A stretch of 47,904 nucleotides of DNA from Actinomycetes bacterium (GCA_023420415.1 JAEZWF010000006.1:1-47904), one strand, 5' to 3'. Counted from the first letter of the stretch, positions 7,980 through 16,438 are shown. Notes: generated from the letters alone by a model not told the origin. Program-made: numbers and translations.

Positions 7980-8491
7980 TTCCGGCCGAGCTCGGCCCGC
8001 ACGTACTCCACGATGCCATCGGCCGCCGCCGTCACCTCGGCGTAGGTCTGGTCGAAGGCGGCGTCGTCGCCGTACCAGGGGTCGTCCATGTCGAGCTCGC
8101 CGTCGCCTTCCGACACCGGGTCGAACGACCGGAGCAGCCGCACCTTGGCGCGGTCCTCGTCGGTGCGCGCCATCCGCTGCAGGGCCTTGAGGTGGCCCGA
8201 GTCCGCGGCCAGCACGAGGTCGACGTCGCCAAACCAGCCGCGCTCGAACTGCCGCGCCACGTGCGCCCCGCCGCCGAAGTCGTCGTGGCCGTTGCGCCGC
8301 AGCACATCGAGGGTCCGCGGGTCCGCCGGGTTGCCGACCTCCCAGCTGCTCGTGCCGGCCGAGTCGACCTCGACCCGGTCACCCAGCCCGGCCTCCTCGA
8401 ACCGCTCACGCAGCACGAACTCACCCATCGGCGACCGGCAGATGTTCCCGGTGCAGACGACGGTGACGCGATATGGACGGTCCACGCTCAT
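7973..8491 (-). CDS. Low-molecular-weight protein-tyrosine phosphatase
   Basis: A protein of about 172 residues with the P-loop near its N-terminus: VVCTGNICRSPMGEF, that is C-X5-R-S with nucleophilic Cys and phosphate-binding Arg. The general-acid loop appears as DMDDPWYGDDAAF near the C-terminus, and VEVDSAGTSSWEVGNPADPRTLDVLRRNGH is the usual substrate-loop region. It dephosphorylates phosphotyrosine or related substrates in the cytoplasm. Start choice is open: ATG 8491 is conventional, but the only Shine-Dalgarno-like GGAGG lies one base before it and seven bases before GTG 8485, which favours the GTG; a TTG at 8503 also opens the frame. It lies eight bases after the M56 protease gene. 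Confidence 0.93.
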   Translation of the reverse strand: MSVDRPYRVTVVCTGNICRSPMGEFVLRERFEEAGLGDRVEVDSAGTSSWEVGNPADPRTLDVLRRNGHDDFGGGAHVARQFERGWFGDVDLVLAADSGHLKALQRMARTDEDRAKVRLLRSFDPVSEGDGELDMDDPWYGDDAAFDQTYAEVTAAADGIVEYVRAELGRNS

Positions 8492-8499
8492 GCCTCCAT

Positions 8500-9372
8500 T
8501 CAAACCAGCGTCATGACCAGCAGAACCACCGGGGCGGCCACGACCAGCAGCCCGAACGCCGTCATCACGAGCCGCATTCCGAACCCAGCGGTCGGCTGGG
8601 CGAGCAGCGCCATCCGGGCCGCGGTGGTCGACTCGCCGCCAGGCCCACCGCCCGCGGCCAGGGCCTCCTGCGGGTGCGCACCGCGTGCGAGCGTCACCAG
8701 GGCGCGGGCCAACGGCACCTCACCGGCGGCGCGGCGAGCCGCCCGGTCCGCCAGGACCTCGATGAGCAACCGCACCTCCCGCAGCGCCTGGGGTGCGCGC
8801 AGCCACGGCGGAGCCGACCTGTGCAGCACCGTGAAGAACTCGAGCACGAGGTCGTGTCGCGCCCGCAGGTGGGCGCGTTCGTGGGCGAGCACGGCCGTGA
8901 GCTCGTCGGAGGGCAGGGCGGTGAGCGCACCTTCGCTGAGGACGACCCGGCGACGCAGGCCCGGCAGGCAGTATGCCGTCGGCGTGGGGTGGGCGAGCAC
9001 GCGCACCTGGGTGCCGTGGACGGGGTCGGCGTGGGTGCCGAGCAGGTCGACGAGGTCGCGGTGGCGGCGCCGGTCGGCCCGGATCGCCGAGCCCACGGTG
9101 TGACCCGACCACAGCAGGCGCCCCAACATCGCCGCGGCCACGAGGATCCCCAGCCACACGAGCCACCTGGGGGCCTCGGTGAAGACCGCAACCGACGCCG
9201 GGGCGAGCGACAGCGCCGCGAGCACGCCGCCGAGCGACACCGCCTGCCAGACCAGCAGCGCCTCGCGGGGCGCCTTGCGGAACCGGTGCATCCGGGCCAT
9301 GAGCCGCGGCGCCGGACCGGTGAGGAGCACCGCCAACACCGCCAGCCCGACCAGTGGCAGGACGGCAGTCAG
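8500..9372 (-). CDS. M56-family (BlaR1/MecR1-like) membrane metalloprotease, no sensor domain
   Basis: An integral-membrane zinc protease of about 290 residues. The HExxH motif is in AVLAHERAHLRARHDL (residues 153-157 from GTG 9339); hydrophobic segments lie at the N-terminus, around residues 27-53, at 58-76, and at the C-terminus (LVMTAFGLLVVAAPVVLLVMTLV). BlaR1 is about twice as long because of an extracellular beta-lactam sensor, which is absent here. The gene follows a BlaI-type repressor, the substrate such proteases cleave or inactivate. The first GTG (9339) would start inside the first membrane helix; CTG 9372, overlapping the blaI stop as CTGA, restores the helix (LTAVLPLVGLAVLAVLL). 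I annotate from that CTG, a rare start, and it needs confirmation. Confidence 0.88.
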   Translation of the reverse strand: MTAVLPLVGLAVLAVLLTGPAPRLMARMHRFRKAPREALLVWQAVSLGGVLAALSLAPASVAVFTEAPRWLVWLGILVAAAMLGRLLWSGHTVGSAIRADRRRHRDLVDLLGTHADPVHGTQVRVLAHPTPTAYCLPGLRRRVVLSEGALTALPSDELTAVLAHERAHLRARHDLVLEFFTVLHRSAPPWLRAPQALREVRLLIEVLADRAARRAAGEVPLARALVTLARGAHPQEALAAGGGPGGESTTAARMALLAQPTAGFGMRLVMTAFGLLVVAAPVVLLVMTLV

Positions 9373-9803
9373 GGACGAACTCCCTTGCTGCCCTTGCCGA
9401 TCGAGGTCGACTGTCGCGCTTCGACCTCCGCCAGGGCCGCCTTGAGCTCACTGATCTCGTCGGCCGACGCGTCGTCGAGGAAGTGCAGGATCGCCGCACG
9501 GCGGTCCTCGCCGCTCACGGCGTTGAGCTGCTCGCGCATCGTCGAGGCGGTGAGCTCCTCGCGCGTGCCCACCGCGGCATACAGGTAGGCGCGCCCGGAC
9601 CGCTGCCGGCTGAGCAGCCCACCCTGCGCGAGCCGGCCCATGACGGTCATCACCGTCGTGTAGGCGATGTCCCGCGTGGTCGACAACGCCTGGTGCACCT
9701 CGCGCACCGACACGCTGCGACGCTCGGGCGTGGTCATGGCCCAGACGGTCTCCATGACGGCGCGTTCGAGCTCTCCGAGCCGGTTGATCGACTTGCGTGC
9801 CAT
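9369..9803 (-). CDS. blaI: BlaI/MecI/CopY-family transcriptional repressor
   Basis: A 144-residue winged-helix repressor: MARKSINRLGELERAVMETVWAM opens helix 1, SVSVREVHQAL with DIAYTTVMTVMGRLAQGGLLSRQ is the helix-turn-helix and wing, and the C-terminal helices (LTASTMREQLNAVSGEDRRAAILHFLDDASADEISELKAALAEVEA) are the dimerisation region that M56 proteases act on in BlaI/MecI systems. The start at ATG 9803 fits the family and lies seven bases after the cydC stop, so it is the fifth gene of the cyd array. Its probable targets are the TACTAC-N5-GTAGTA dyads upstream of cydA, because family operators are TAC...GTA inverted repeats. The inducing signal is unknown. Confidence 0.93.
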   Translation of the reverse strand: MARKSINRLGELERAVMETVWAMTTPERRSVSVREVHQALSTTRDIAYTTVMTVMGRLAQGGLLSRQRSGRAYLYAAVGTREELTASTMREQLNAVSGEDRRAAILHFLDDASADEISELKAALAEVEARQSTSIGKGSKGVRP

Positions 9804-9810
9804 GGCTACC

Positions 9811-11418
9811 TCATCCTGCGGCGGCCATCGGGGCGTGGTCGCGAAGGTCAATGATGCCGTGTGCCCCGTGCAGGCCTTCGGGCCGGTGGCTCACCACGAC
9901 GACGCTGCGGCCGTCCAAGTGCGCCATGAGGTCATTGAGGACGGCCACGGCAGTCGCGTGGTCGAGGTGGGCGACGGGTTCGTCGAGCAGCAGCACCGGC
10001 CGGCCGGACAGCAGGGCGCGCGCGATCGACAACCGGGCGCGCTCGCCGCCGGACAGGCCGCGGCCCCCGGTGCCGAGCCTGGTGTCGAGGTCGGCGTCCA
10101 GCCCGCCGAGCCCGGCCGAGACCAGGGCGGCGCGCAGCTCGTCGTCCGTGGCCGACGGGCGGGCGAAGCGCAGGTTCTCGCGCAGGGTCGTCGCGAACAC
10201 GTGGGGCTCGTCGTCGACGATCGCGAACAGGCCGCGCACCTGGTCCAGGGGCAGGTCCAGGGCGTCCGCACCGTCGATGGTGTAGCTGCCCGACTGCGGG
10301 TCGAGCTGGCGGGCCAGCACCGCGAGAACCGTCGACTTGCCGACCCCCGAGGGACCGGTGACGGCCACCACCGCACCCGGCGCCAGGTCGAGGTCGACCG
10401 GCCCGGCCGCACGCCGGGTGCCGTCCCACGAAGCCGTCACACCGGACAGCCGCAGGTGCGGCGCAGCGCTGTGCGTCAGCACCCGCCCGCTGGTCCTGGT
10501 CGCCACCGCCGGCTCGGCGTCGAGGAGGGTCCTCAGGTCCCGGTCGGCAGCCTGGGCACGCGCCAGGGCGCGCGCCACGTCGGGCAGGGGCGCGAACACC
10601 TCGGCGAGGGCGAACGGCGCCAGCACCAGCAGACCCAGCACCGGGGCCGAGCGGTCGCTGCCGGCGGCGACCACCGCGCAGACCACCGTCGCCACCGCGG
10701 TCGCGGCCGGCAGCACCGCCGCGGCCAGAGCCCGCCCGGTCACCTGACGGCGGACCGCCCGGTCGAGCCGCGTGTGCGCGTCGTCGAGCCACCCGGCCGC
10801 CGCCTCCTGCGCACCGATCGCCTGCAGCTCGGCCCCCTGCGACGTCACCAGCTCGGACACCCGGCCGACCTCCGCGCGGGCGGCACCGAGGTCGTCATGC
10901 CCGCGTGACTCCACCCGCCAGGCGACCCAGGTCATGACGGCCACCACGACGGCCAGCGCCGCGACCGCCACACCCGCGACCGGTTCGACCAGCCAGCACA
11001 GCACCGTCGCGAACAGCGCCGTCAGCGTGGTCGCGACCACCGGCACCGTCACGCGCACCCGCGCCTCGACCCGGTCGGTGAGGTCGTCGACGACCCCGGT
11101 GAGCATGGCGGCCCGGCCACGACGCACGAGGCGCGCCGGCGTGAGCGGGACCAACGCGGCATACAGACTGGTGCGCTCGCGTGCGAGGTCGGCCAGGGCC
11201 GCGTCGTGCGACCGCAGCCGCTCCCAGTAGCGGAACACCGGTCGCGCCATGCCGAACGCCCGCACCGCCACGATCGCGGTGAGCAGCGTGAGGATCACCG
11301 GCTTCTCGCTGGCCCGCACGATGAGCCAGCCGGACGTCGCCGTGAGGGCCACACCCGAGGACACGGCGACGGCTCCGAGCAGTCCGGCGGCGATGGTCTG
11401 GCGGTCGGCGAGCCTCAT
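9811..11418 (-). CDS. cydC: Thiol reductant ABC exporter subunit CydC
   Basis: A 535-residue half-transporter: an N-terminal membrane domain of about 310 residues with several hydrophobic helices (AAGLLGAVAVSSGVALTATSGWLIVRAS and later segments), then an ABC nucleotide-binding domain with Walker A GPSGVGKST, signature LSGGERARLSIARALL, Walker B VLLLDEP and the H-loop VVSHRPEG. With CydD it exports glutathione/cysteine-type thiols (in actinobacteria the thiol may differ) and is needed to assemble cytochrome bd. ATG 11418 overlaps the cydD stop as ATGA, showing translational coupling. The frame stays open far upstream but only antisense to cydD conserved motifs, so this start is firm. Confidence 0.95.
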   Translation of the reverse strand: MRLADRQTIAAGLLGAVAVSSGVALTATSGWLIVRASEKPVILTLLTAIVAVRAFGMARPVFRYWERLRSHDAALADLARERTSLYAALVPLTPARLVRRGRAAMLTGVVDDLTDRVEARVRVTVPVVATTLTALFATVLCWLVEPVAGVAVAALAVVVAVMTWVAWRVESRGHDDLGAARAEVGRVSELVTSQGAELQAIGAQEAAAGWLDDAHTRLDRAVRRQVTGRALAAAVLPAATAVATVVCAVVAAGSDRSAPVLGLLVLAPFALAEVFAPLPDVARALARAQAADRDLRTLLDAEPAVATRTSGRVLTHSAAPHLRLSGVTASWDGTRRAAGPVDLDLAPGAVVAVTGPSGVGKSTVLAVLARQLDPQSGSYTIDGADALDLPLDQVRGLFAIVDDEPHVFATTLRENLRFARPSATDDELRAALVSAGLGGLDADLDTRLGTGGRGLSGGERARLSIARALLSGRPVLLLDEPVAHLDHATAVAVLNDLMAHLDGRSVVVVSHRPEGLHGAHGIIDLRDHAPMAAAG

Positions 11419-13019
11419 GCCGGGACCTCCTCGGTATGCCGCGTGGTGGCGCGGGCGCGCAGGTGCACGTGGTGGTCGGCGAGAGCCACGAGCTCTGGCC
11501 GGTGCGTGACCGCGATGACGGTGCGGGTGGCTGCCAGGTCGCGAATTGCCTTGTGCGCCACCGTGACCGACTCGTCGTCGAGGTGGGCCGTGGGCTCGTC
11601 GAGCAGCACCAGCGGCGCGTCGCTGAGCAGGGCGCGGGCGAGCACCAGCCTGGCGCGCTGCCCGGCGGACATGCCGCGACCGTCGTCGCCGAGCGGCTCG
11701 TCGAGGTCGTGGGGCAGCGCCTCGACCATGGGGTCGAGCGCGACGGCGCGCAGGGCGGTCCACTGCTCGTCCTCGCAGACCGGGCGCCCTTGTCCCAGAG
11801 TGAGGTTGGCGCGCACGGTGCCGGTCATGAGGAACGGGCGCTGGGTCACCAGGTGGGCCTGCGGGGCCTCGACCGTGCCGGTGTCAGGGGTCCGCAGCCC
11901 GGCCACGAGCTCCAGCAGCGTGGACTTGCCGACGCCGGACTCGCCCGTCACGACCGTGAGCCCGGGGCGCGCCTCGAGGTCGAGCCCGTCGAGCACCGGG
12001 GTGCTGCTGCCGGGGTAGGTGTAGCCGAGCCGAGTGACCACGACCGTGCCTGACGTCGCGGGAGCCCGTGCCGGCGCGGCCGTCGCTGCCTCGAGGTCGT
12101 CGAGCGCGCTCTCGAGGGCGGCCGTGCCGTCGGCTGCGCTGTGGAACTCGGCCCCGACGCGACGCACCGGCCAGTAGGCCTCCGGTGCCAGCAGGATCGC
12201 GACGAGCCCCGGCGGCAGCTCCATCGACCCGTAGGCCAGCCGCAGCCCGACGAAGACCGCCACGATGGCCACGCAGATGGTGGCGAGCAGCTCCAGCGCA
12301 GCCGAGCTGAGGAAGGCCAGGCGCAGGGTCGCCATCGTCGCGCGCCGGTGCCGACCGCTCACCTCGGCGATCGTGTCGACCTGCCGCTCGGCTCGCCCGT
12401 AACCGACGAGGGTGGGCAGGCCGCGCATCACGTCGAGGAAGTGCCCGGACAGGCTGGCGAGCGAGCTCCATCGACGCCGTGTCTCGTCCCTCGTGGTCGC
12501 CCCGATGAGCGCGGCGAAGACCGGCAGCAGCGGCAGCGTCAGGACCACGATGAGCGCGCTCACCCAGTCGACGGCCACGAGGGCGACCAACGCCAGCGCC
12601 GGCACCACCGCGGCGGTGACGAGCGCCGGGAGGAAGCGCGCGGCATACGGCTCGACGCTCGTCGTCCCCTGGGTGGCCAGGGTGACGGCGACGCCCGGCT
12701 CGGGACGCTGCTCGGCCGGCAGGGACAGCCAGCGCGACACGAGCCGGCGGCGCAGGGCGGTGCTCACCGCGACGCCGCCGCGGGCGGCGACGCGTTCGCC
12801 CACGAAGGCGAGGACGCCACGAATCGCGAACAACCCCAACAGGTATGCCGCGGGCTCACCCAGCGGACGGCCCCGCACCACCGCGACCGCGAGGTGTGCC
12901 AGTGCGAACGCCGTGGCAATCGTGGCGACACCTTGGAGGACCCCCACGACGGCCAGCAGCACCATCGGCCGGCGGGCCTCCGGGATGCTGCGCAGCAGAC
13001 GCGGGTCGAACGGTCGCAT
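11415..13019 (-). CDS. cydD: Thiol reductant ABC exporter subunit CydD
   Basis: A 534-residue half-transporter with an N-terminal membrane domain and a C-terminal nucleotide-binding domain: Walker A GESGVGKST, Q-loop TQRPFLMTGTVRANLTLGQG, a slightly divergent signature MSAGQRARLVLARALL (SAGQ in place of SGGQ), Walker B LVLLDEPTAHLDD and H-loop VTHRPE. Heterodimeric partner of CydC. Start ATG 13019 lies four bases after the cydB stop. The last residues, RARATTRHTEEVPA, contain an ATTRHT peptide encoded by a long copy of the dispersed GTATGCCG repeat, so the C-terminal tail was apparently built or altered by the repeat. Confidence 0.95.
   Translation of the reverse strand: MRPFDPRLLRSIPEARRPMVLLAVVGVLQGVATIATAFALAHLAVAVVRGRPLGEPAAYLLGLFAIRGVLAFVGERVAARGGVAVSTALRRRLVSRWLSLPAEQRPEPGVAVTLATQGTTSVEPYAARFLPALVTAAVVPALALVALVAVDWVSALIVVLTLPLLPVFAALIGATTRDETRRRWSSLASLSGHFLDVMRGLPTLVGYGRAERQVDTIAEVSGRHRRATMATLRLAFLSSAALELLATICVAIVAVFVGLRLAYGSMELPPGLVAILLAPEAYWPVRRVGAEFHSAADGTAALESALDDLEAATAAPARAPATSGTVVVTRLGYTYPGSSTPVLDGLDLEARPGLTVVTGESGVGKSTLLELVAGLRTPDTGTVEAPQAHLVTQRPFLMTGTVRANLTLGQGRPVCEDEQWTALRAVALDPMVEALPHDLDEPLGDDGRGMSAGQRARLVLARALLSDAPLVLLDEPTAHLDDESVTVAHKAIRDLAATRTVIAVTHRPELVALADHHVHLRARATTRHTEEVPA
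11434..11450 (+). repeat. Extended GTATGCCG repeat in the cydD C-terminal tail
   Basis: GTATGCCGCGTGGTGGC matches the first 14 bases of the 18-bp element. On the gene strand it encodes ATTRHT nine residues or so before the cydD stop, the same peptide as in the linker at 6642-6659. Confidence 0.75.
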
Positions 13020-13022
13020 GGC

Positions 13023-14048
13023 TCAGTGGCTCGACTGTGCGGGGAGGTGCTGGACCCCGATGCGCTTGCGGAAGATCCAGTAGGTCCACGACTGGTAGAG
13101 CAGCACCACCGGCGTGAACACCACCGCCACCCACGTCATGATCGTCAGGGTGTAGTCGGTGCTCGAGGCGTTCTCGGTGGTCAGTGACCAGGCGGGGTTG
13201 GTGCTGCTGGGCATGACGTTCGGGAACAGCATGAGGAAGTAGGTCACGACCGCCAGCGCGATCGTGACGAACGTGCCGAGGAAGGCCCAGCCGTTGCGGT
13301 CGCGGCTGTTGGCCACGAGGGAGCCGACCAGCGCTGCGGCCGCGAGGACCGAGGTCCCCCACGAGGCGGCGTTGCCGTTGCTGGTGCCGAGGAGCACGAG
13401 CAGCGCGAGGGCAAGTACCGCCGCCACGACACCGGTGCGGGCGGCGACGCGGCGGGCGTCGTCGCTGATCGGGCCCATCGTCTTGAGCGCGATGAAGAGG
13501 GCGCCGTGCGTGAGGAACAGCGCCACAGTCACGAGGCCGCCGAGGATCGCCACGGGGTGGAACAGGTCGAGCAGCGACCCGGTGAAGTCCTTGTCCGCGT
13601 TGATCGGCAGGCCGCGAACCACGCTGGTGAACGCCAGACCCCACACGAACGCCGGCACCGTCGACCCGAAGGTGATGGCGAGGTCGCAGTTGCGCCGCCA
13701 CTGCGGCTCGTCCCGCTTGGGCCGGTAGTCGATGCCGAGCGCACGGACGATGAGGGCGACGAGGATCAGCAGCAGCGGCAGGTAGAACGCGCTGAACATC
13801 GTTGCGTACCAATGGGGGAAGGCCGCGAACATGGCGCCGGCCGCAGTGATGACCCACACCTCGTTGCCGTCCCAGACCGGGCCGATCGTGTTGATCATGA
13901 CGCGGCGGCGCTTCTCGGTCAGCTCGGCGTCCTTGCCGCGGCCGAGGACCGGGAGCAGCATGCCGACGCCGAAGTCGAACCCCTCGAGGACGAAGTAGCC
14001 GGTCCACAGGACGGCGATGATGACGAACCAGACGGTGCTGAGTTCCAT
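13023..14048 (-). CDS. cydB: Cytochrome bd ubiquinol/menaquinol oxidase subunit II
   Basis: A 341-residue, very hydrophobic protein with about eight or nine membrane helices. The N-terminus MELSTVWFVIIAVLWTGYFVLEGFDFGVGMLLP and the following NTIGPVWDGNEVW are the standard CydB signatures; DFGVGMLLP holds the conserved acidic residue linked to the proton pathway and heme d site. Subunit II of the terminal oxidase that reduces O2 at high affinity without pumping protons. It follows cydA by 30 bases with an AAGGG ribosome-binding site eight bases from ATG 14048. A strong sequence match. Confidence 0.97.
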   Translation of the reverse strand: MELSTVWFVIIAVLWTGYFVLEGFDFGVGMLLPVLGRGKDAELTEKRRRVMINTIGPVWDGNEVWVITAAGAMFAAFPHWYATMFSAFYLPLLLILVALIVRALGIDYRPKRDEPQWRRNCDLAITFGSTVPAFVWGLAFTSVVRGLPINADKDFTGSLLDLFHPVAILGGLVTVALFLTHGALFIALKTMGPISDDARRVAARTGVVAAVLALALLVLLGTSNGNAASWGTSVLAAAALVGSLVANSRDRNGWAFLGTFVTIALAVVTYFLMLFPNVMPSSTNPAWSLTTENASSTDYTLTIMTWVAVVFTPVVLLYQSWTYWIFRKRIGVQHLPAQSSH

Positions 14049-14078
14049 GGTGAAATCCCTTGTCCCAGAGTCGAGTTC

Positions 14079-15518
14079 TCAGTAGGCGAACGCCAGCTCG
14101 GCGTCTTCGTCGTCGTGGTGGTCCGGCTTGGGCGGCTCCTCGAAGGGCTGCGCGCCGGCGCGGACGTACTTGAGGAAGAGCTTGACCTCGATGACGGCCA
14201 GCGCCCCGTAGAGCACCGTGTAGACGACCATCGACGTCAGGACGTCACCGGCCGACACCGACGGTGAGACGCCGGACTCGGTCGTGTAGACGCCGAACAC
14301 CAGCCACGGCTGCCGGCCGATCTCGGTGAAGATCCACCCGAAGCTGTTGCCGAACAGCGGCAGCAACGGCGTCGCCATCAGCACCCAGTGCCACCACCTG
14401 GCGCGCGGGATGCGGTCGCCGCGGGTCACCCACAGCACGACCAGGGCGATGAGCGCCGCCGACATGCCGACCCCGATCATCAGCCGGAAGCTCCAGTACG
14501 CCAACGGGATGTTGGGGGTGTAGGTCGCGTCCCGCGTCATCGGGTTGCCGGCCTCGCCGTACTTCTGGGCGTACTCCTTCTTGAGGTCGTTGATGCCCTG
14601 GACGGTGCCGTCGAAGTGCCCGGTCGCGAGGAAGCTGAGGAGGCTCGGCACGGTGATCGCGAACTTCTCCTCCTGGCCGTTGAGCGAGCCGATCGTCAGC
14701 AGGGAGAAGGGCGCGTGCCCGTCGGACGTCTCGTAGAGCGCCTCCGCGGCAGCCATCTTCATCGGCTGCACGTCGGTCATGATCTTGCCCTGGATGTCAC
14801 CGGTCAGCCCGACGCCCATGGCGGCGACGAGCGTGACGACCGCGCCGAGCCGGGCCGAGCGACGGTACATCGGCGCGTCCGCGCCGACGTCGCGGCGCCG
14901 CAGGTGCCACAGCGTCACCGCCATGACGGTCGCGCCACCGACCATGTAGGCCGCGGTGACGATGTGGGGGAACGTCACCAGCTGGACCTTGTTGGTCAGC
15001 ACGGCCATGAAGTCGGTCAGCTCGGCGCGCCCGGTGTCGGGGTTGAACCGCCAGCCGACGGGGTTCTGCATGAACGAGTTGGCGGCCAGGATGAAGTAGG
15101 CCGACAGCAGCGTGCCGATGTGGACGATCCACATGCAGGCTGCGTGCAGCTTCTCGGGCAGGCGCCCCCAGCCGAAGATCCACAGCCCGAGGAAGGTCGA
15201 CTCGAGGAAGAACGCGAGCAGCGCCTCGAGGGCCAGCGGTGCACCGAAGATGTCGCCGACGAACCGGCTGTAGCTCGACCAGTTCATGCCGAACTGGAAC
15301 TCCTGCACGAGGCCGGTCACCAGCCCGAGCGCGAAGTTGATCGTGAAGAGCTTGCCGAAGAACTTCGCCAGCCTCAGGTCGTCCGGGTTGCGCTTGCGCA
15401 CCCACGCCGAGTGGTACCACGCGACGACTGCCGACAGCCCGATCGTCACGGGGACGAAGAGGAAGTGGTAGACGGTCGTGATGGCGAACTGCCAACGGGC
15501 GAGGTCGAGGTTGTCCAT
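14079..15518 (-). CDS. cydA: Cytochrome bd oxidase subunit I
   Basis: A 479-residue membrane protein carrying the oxidase haem sites. Visible landmarks: WQFAITTVYHFLFVPVTIG with His18 (haem b595/d ligand position, His19 in E. coli), LALEALLAFFLEST with Glu98 and Glu106 (E. coli Glu99/Glu107), KVQLVTFPHIVTAAYMVGG with His185 (haem b558, His186 in E. coli) and GWIFTEIGRQPWLVFG near the quinol-site helix. The Q-loop segment is short, as in the Gram-positive type. Start ATG 15518 has GGAG six bases upstream. It is first in the array cydABDC-blaI-M56 and has its own promoter with tandem repressor-like dyads at 15550-15585. Confidence 0.98.
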   Translation of the reverse strand: MDNLDLARWQFAITTVYHFLFVPVTIGLSAVVAWYHSAWVRKRNPDDLRLAKFFGKLFTINFALGLVTGLVQEFQFGMNWSSYSRFVGDIFGAPLALEALLAFFLESTFLGLWIFGWGRLPEKLHAACMWIVHIGTLLSAYFILAANSFMQNPVGWRFNPDTGRAELTDFMAVLTNKVQLVTFPHIVTAAYMVGGATVMAVTLWHLRRRDVGADAPMYRRSARLGAVVTLVAAMGVGLTGDIQGKIMTDVQPMKMAAAEALYETSDGHAPFSLLTIGSLNGQEEKFAITVPSLLSFLATGHFDGTVQGINDLKKEYAQKYGEAGNPMTRDATYTPNIPLAYWSFRLMIGVGMSAALIALVVLWVTRGDRIPRARWWHWVLMATPLLPLFGNSFGWIFTEIGRQPWLVFGVYTTESGVSPSVSAGDVLTSMVVYTVLYGALAVIEVKLFLKYVRAGAQPFEEPPKPDHHDDEDAELAFAY

Positions 15519-15549
15519 CGCTGTCTCCGGCTCGGTGACGCTCCTGAGT

Positions 15550-15585
15550 TACTACATTGCGTAGTAGATACTACGACGCGTAGTA
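15550..15585 (-). promoter_or_regulatory. Tandem TACTAC-N5-GTAGTA operators over the cydA promoter
   Basis: Two 17-bp inverted repeats lie head to tail. Site 1 (15550-15566) is TACTAC-ATTGC-GTAGTA and site 2 (15569-15585) is TACTAC-GACGC-GTAGTA; arms are perfect and centres are 19 bp apart, so both dimers would sit close to the same face of the helix. Site 2 covers the predicted -10 and spacer, and site 1 covers the start point of the cydA promoter. TAC...GTA dyads are the kind bound by BlaI/MecI/CopY repressors, and a BlaI-type gene is in this operon. I saw no further TACTAC-N5-GTAGTA copy elsewhere in the window. Confidence 0.85.
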
Positions 15586-15596
15586 GGGGCTGTCAT
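15568..15596 (-). promoter_or_regulatory. Predicted sigma-A-type promoter of cydA
   Basis: On the minus strand ATGACA (15596-15591) is followed after exactly 17 bases by TAGTAT (15573-15568): five of six and four of six matches to TTGACA and TATAAT. Transcription would begin near 15561, giving a 43-base leader before ATG 15518. The operator pair overlaps it, which fits repression by blocking RNA polymerase. Confidence 0.7.
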
Positions 15597-15646
15597 CTCG
15601 AAAGTCATCGCGAGCCCCTCGCGGGGCCGCCGATAACCTCGGGGGT

Positions 15647-16411
15647 ATGCCGCCCGCTCCCGACAGTGCCCCACGTCGCCCCGTCGTCCTGGTCCCCGGT
15701 CGGTGGACCGACGAGATCGGCGGGCGCAAGCGCGAGGGTGTCTTCGTGCCGCGCACACTCGTCGACGCCATCGCCCGTGCCGGCGGCGAGCCGCTGCTCG
15801 CCTGGCCCGACACGACCGAGCGCGCGGCTGCCCTGGTCGAGCTGGCCGATGCCGTTGTCCTGCAAGGGGGAGCCGACCTCGACCTGCGCCCGTTCGGTGT
15901 CCCCGACGTGCACCCGCGAGAGGAGCACGCGCCGCCCGAGCAGGACGCCGCCGACCTGGCGGTGACGCGCGCGGCCCTCGCGGCCGGCATACCCATCCTT
16001 GCGATCTGCCGGGGCATGCAGGTGCTCAACATCGTCCTCGGCGGCACGATCTTCGCCCACTTCGACGAGACGTCCGTCAAGCACGCCGACAACCCCCACG
16101 AGGTCGACATCGTGCCCGGCACGCTGCTCGAGGAAGTGATGGGTCCGGGTGCCCTCACCGGCTGGTCCAACCACCACCAGGCCTGCGACCGGCTCGCCGA
16201 CGACATGCTGCTCAGTGCGACGACCCCCGACGGCATCATCGAGGCTTTCGAGTCCCGCGACGCGAACATCGTTGCGGTGCAATGGCATCCGGAGATGGAT
16301 GCCGCTCAGCTGCCGTTCCAGCAGGCCCTCTTCGACTGGGTCGTCAAGGCGGCGGGCAGCCCTCGTAGCCGGGCGCTGAGGCGCTCATGGCAACGGCAGC
16401 GGTGCGAGTAG
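15647..16411 (+). CDS. Class I glutamine amidotransferase-like hydrolase (gamma-glutamyl-GABA hydrolase family, peptidase C26)
   Basis: A 254-residue protein with a class I glutamine-amidotransferase fold. Nucleophile Cys121 is in AICRGMQVLNIVLGG, and the His/Glu pair of the triad are His214 and Glu216 in VQWHPEMD. RPVVLVPGRWTDEIGGRKREGVFVPRTLVDAI at the N-terminus and VVLQGGADLDLRPFGVPDVHPREE fit PuuD-type gamma-glutamyl hydrolases, which release GABA or other amines from gamma-glutamyl conjugates; the real substrate is unknown. The ATG at 15647 is part of a GTATGCCG octamer (15645-15652). It is divergent from cydA, and the operator pair could also affect its promoter. A small GCCCC-TCGC-GGGGC hairpin (15614-15627) lies in the leader. 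Confidence 0.88.
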   Translation: MPPAPDSAPRRPVVLVPGRWTDEIGGRKREGVFVPRTLVDAIARAGGEPLLAWPDTTERAAALVELADAVVLQGGADLDLRPFGVPDVHPREEHAPPEQDAADLAVTRAALAAGIPILAICRGMQVLNIVLGGTIFAHFDETSVKHADNPHEVDIVPGTLLEEVMGPGALTGWSNHHQACDRLADDMLLSATTPDGIIEAFESRDANIVAVQWHPEMDAAQLPFQQALFDWVVKAAGSPRSRALRRSWQRQRCE

Positions 16412-16438
16412 CCCCTGTTTCACAAGCTCTAAACATTT

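Noticed and set aside
11787..14071. CCCTTGTCCCAGAGT occurs exactly at 11787-11801 and 14057-14071
   Set aside because: One copy is the cydB ribosome-binding region and the other lies in the cydD coding region. A single shared 15-mer is not surprising in about 48 kb of GC-rich DNA.
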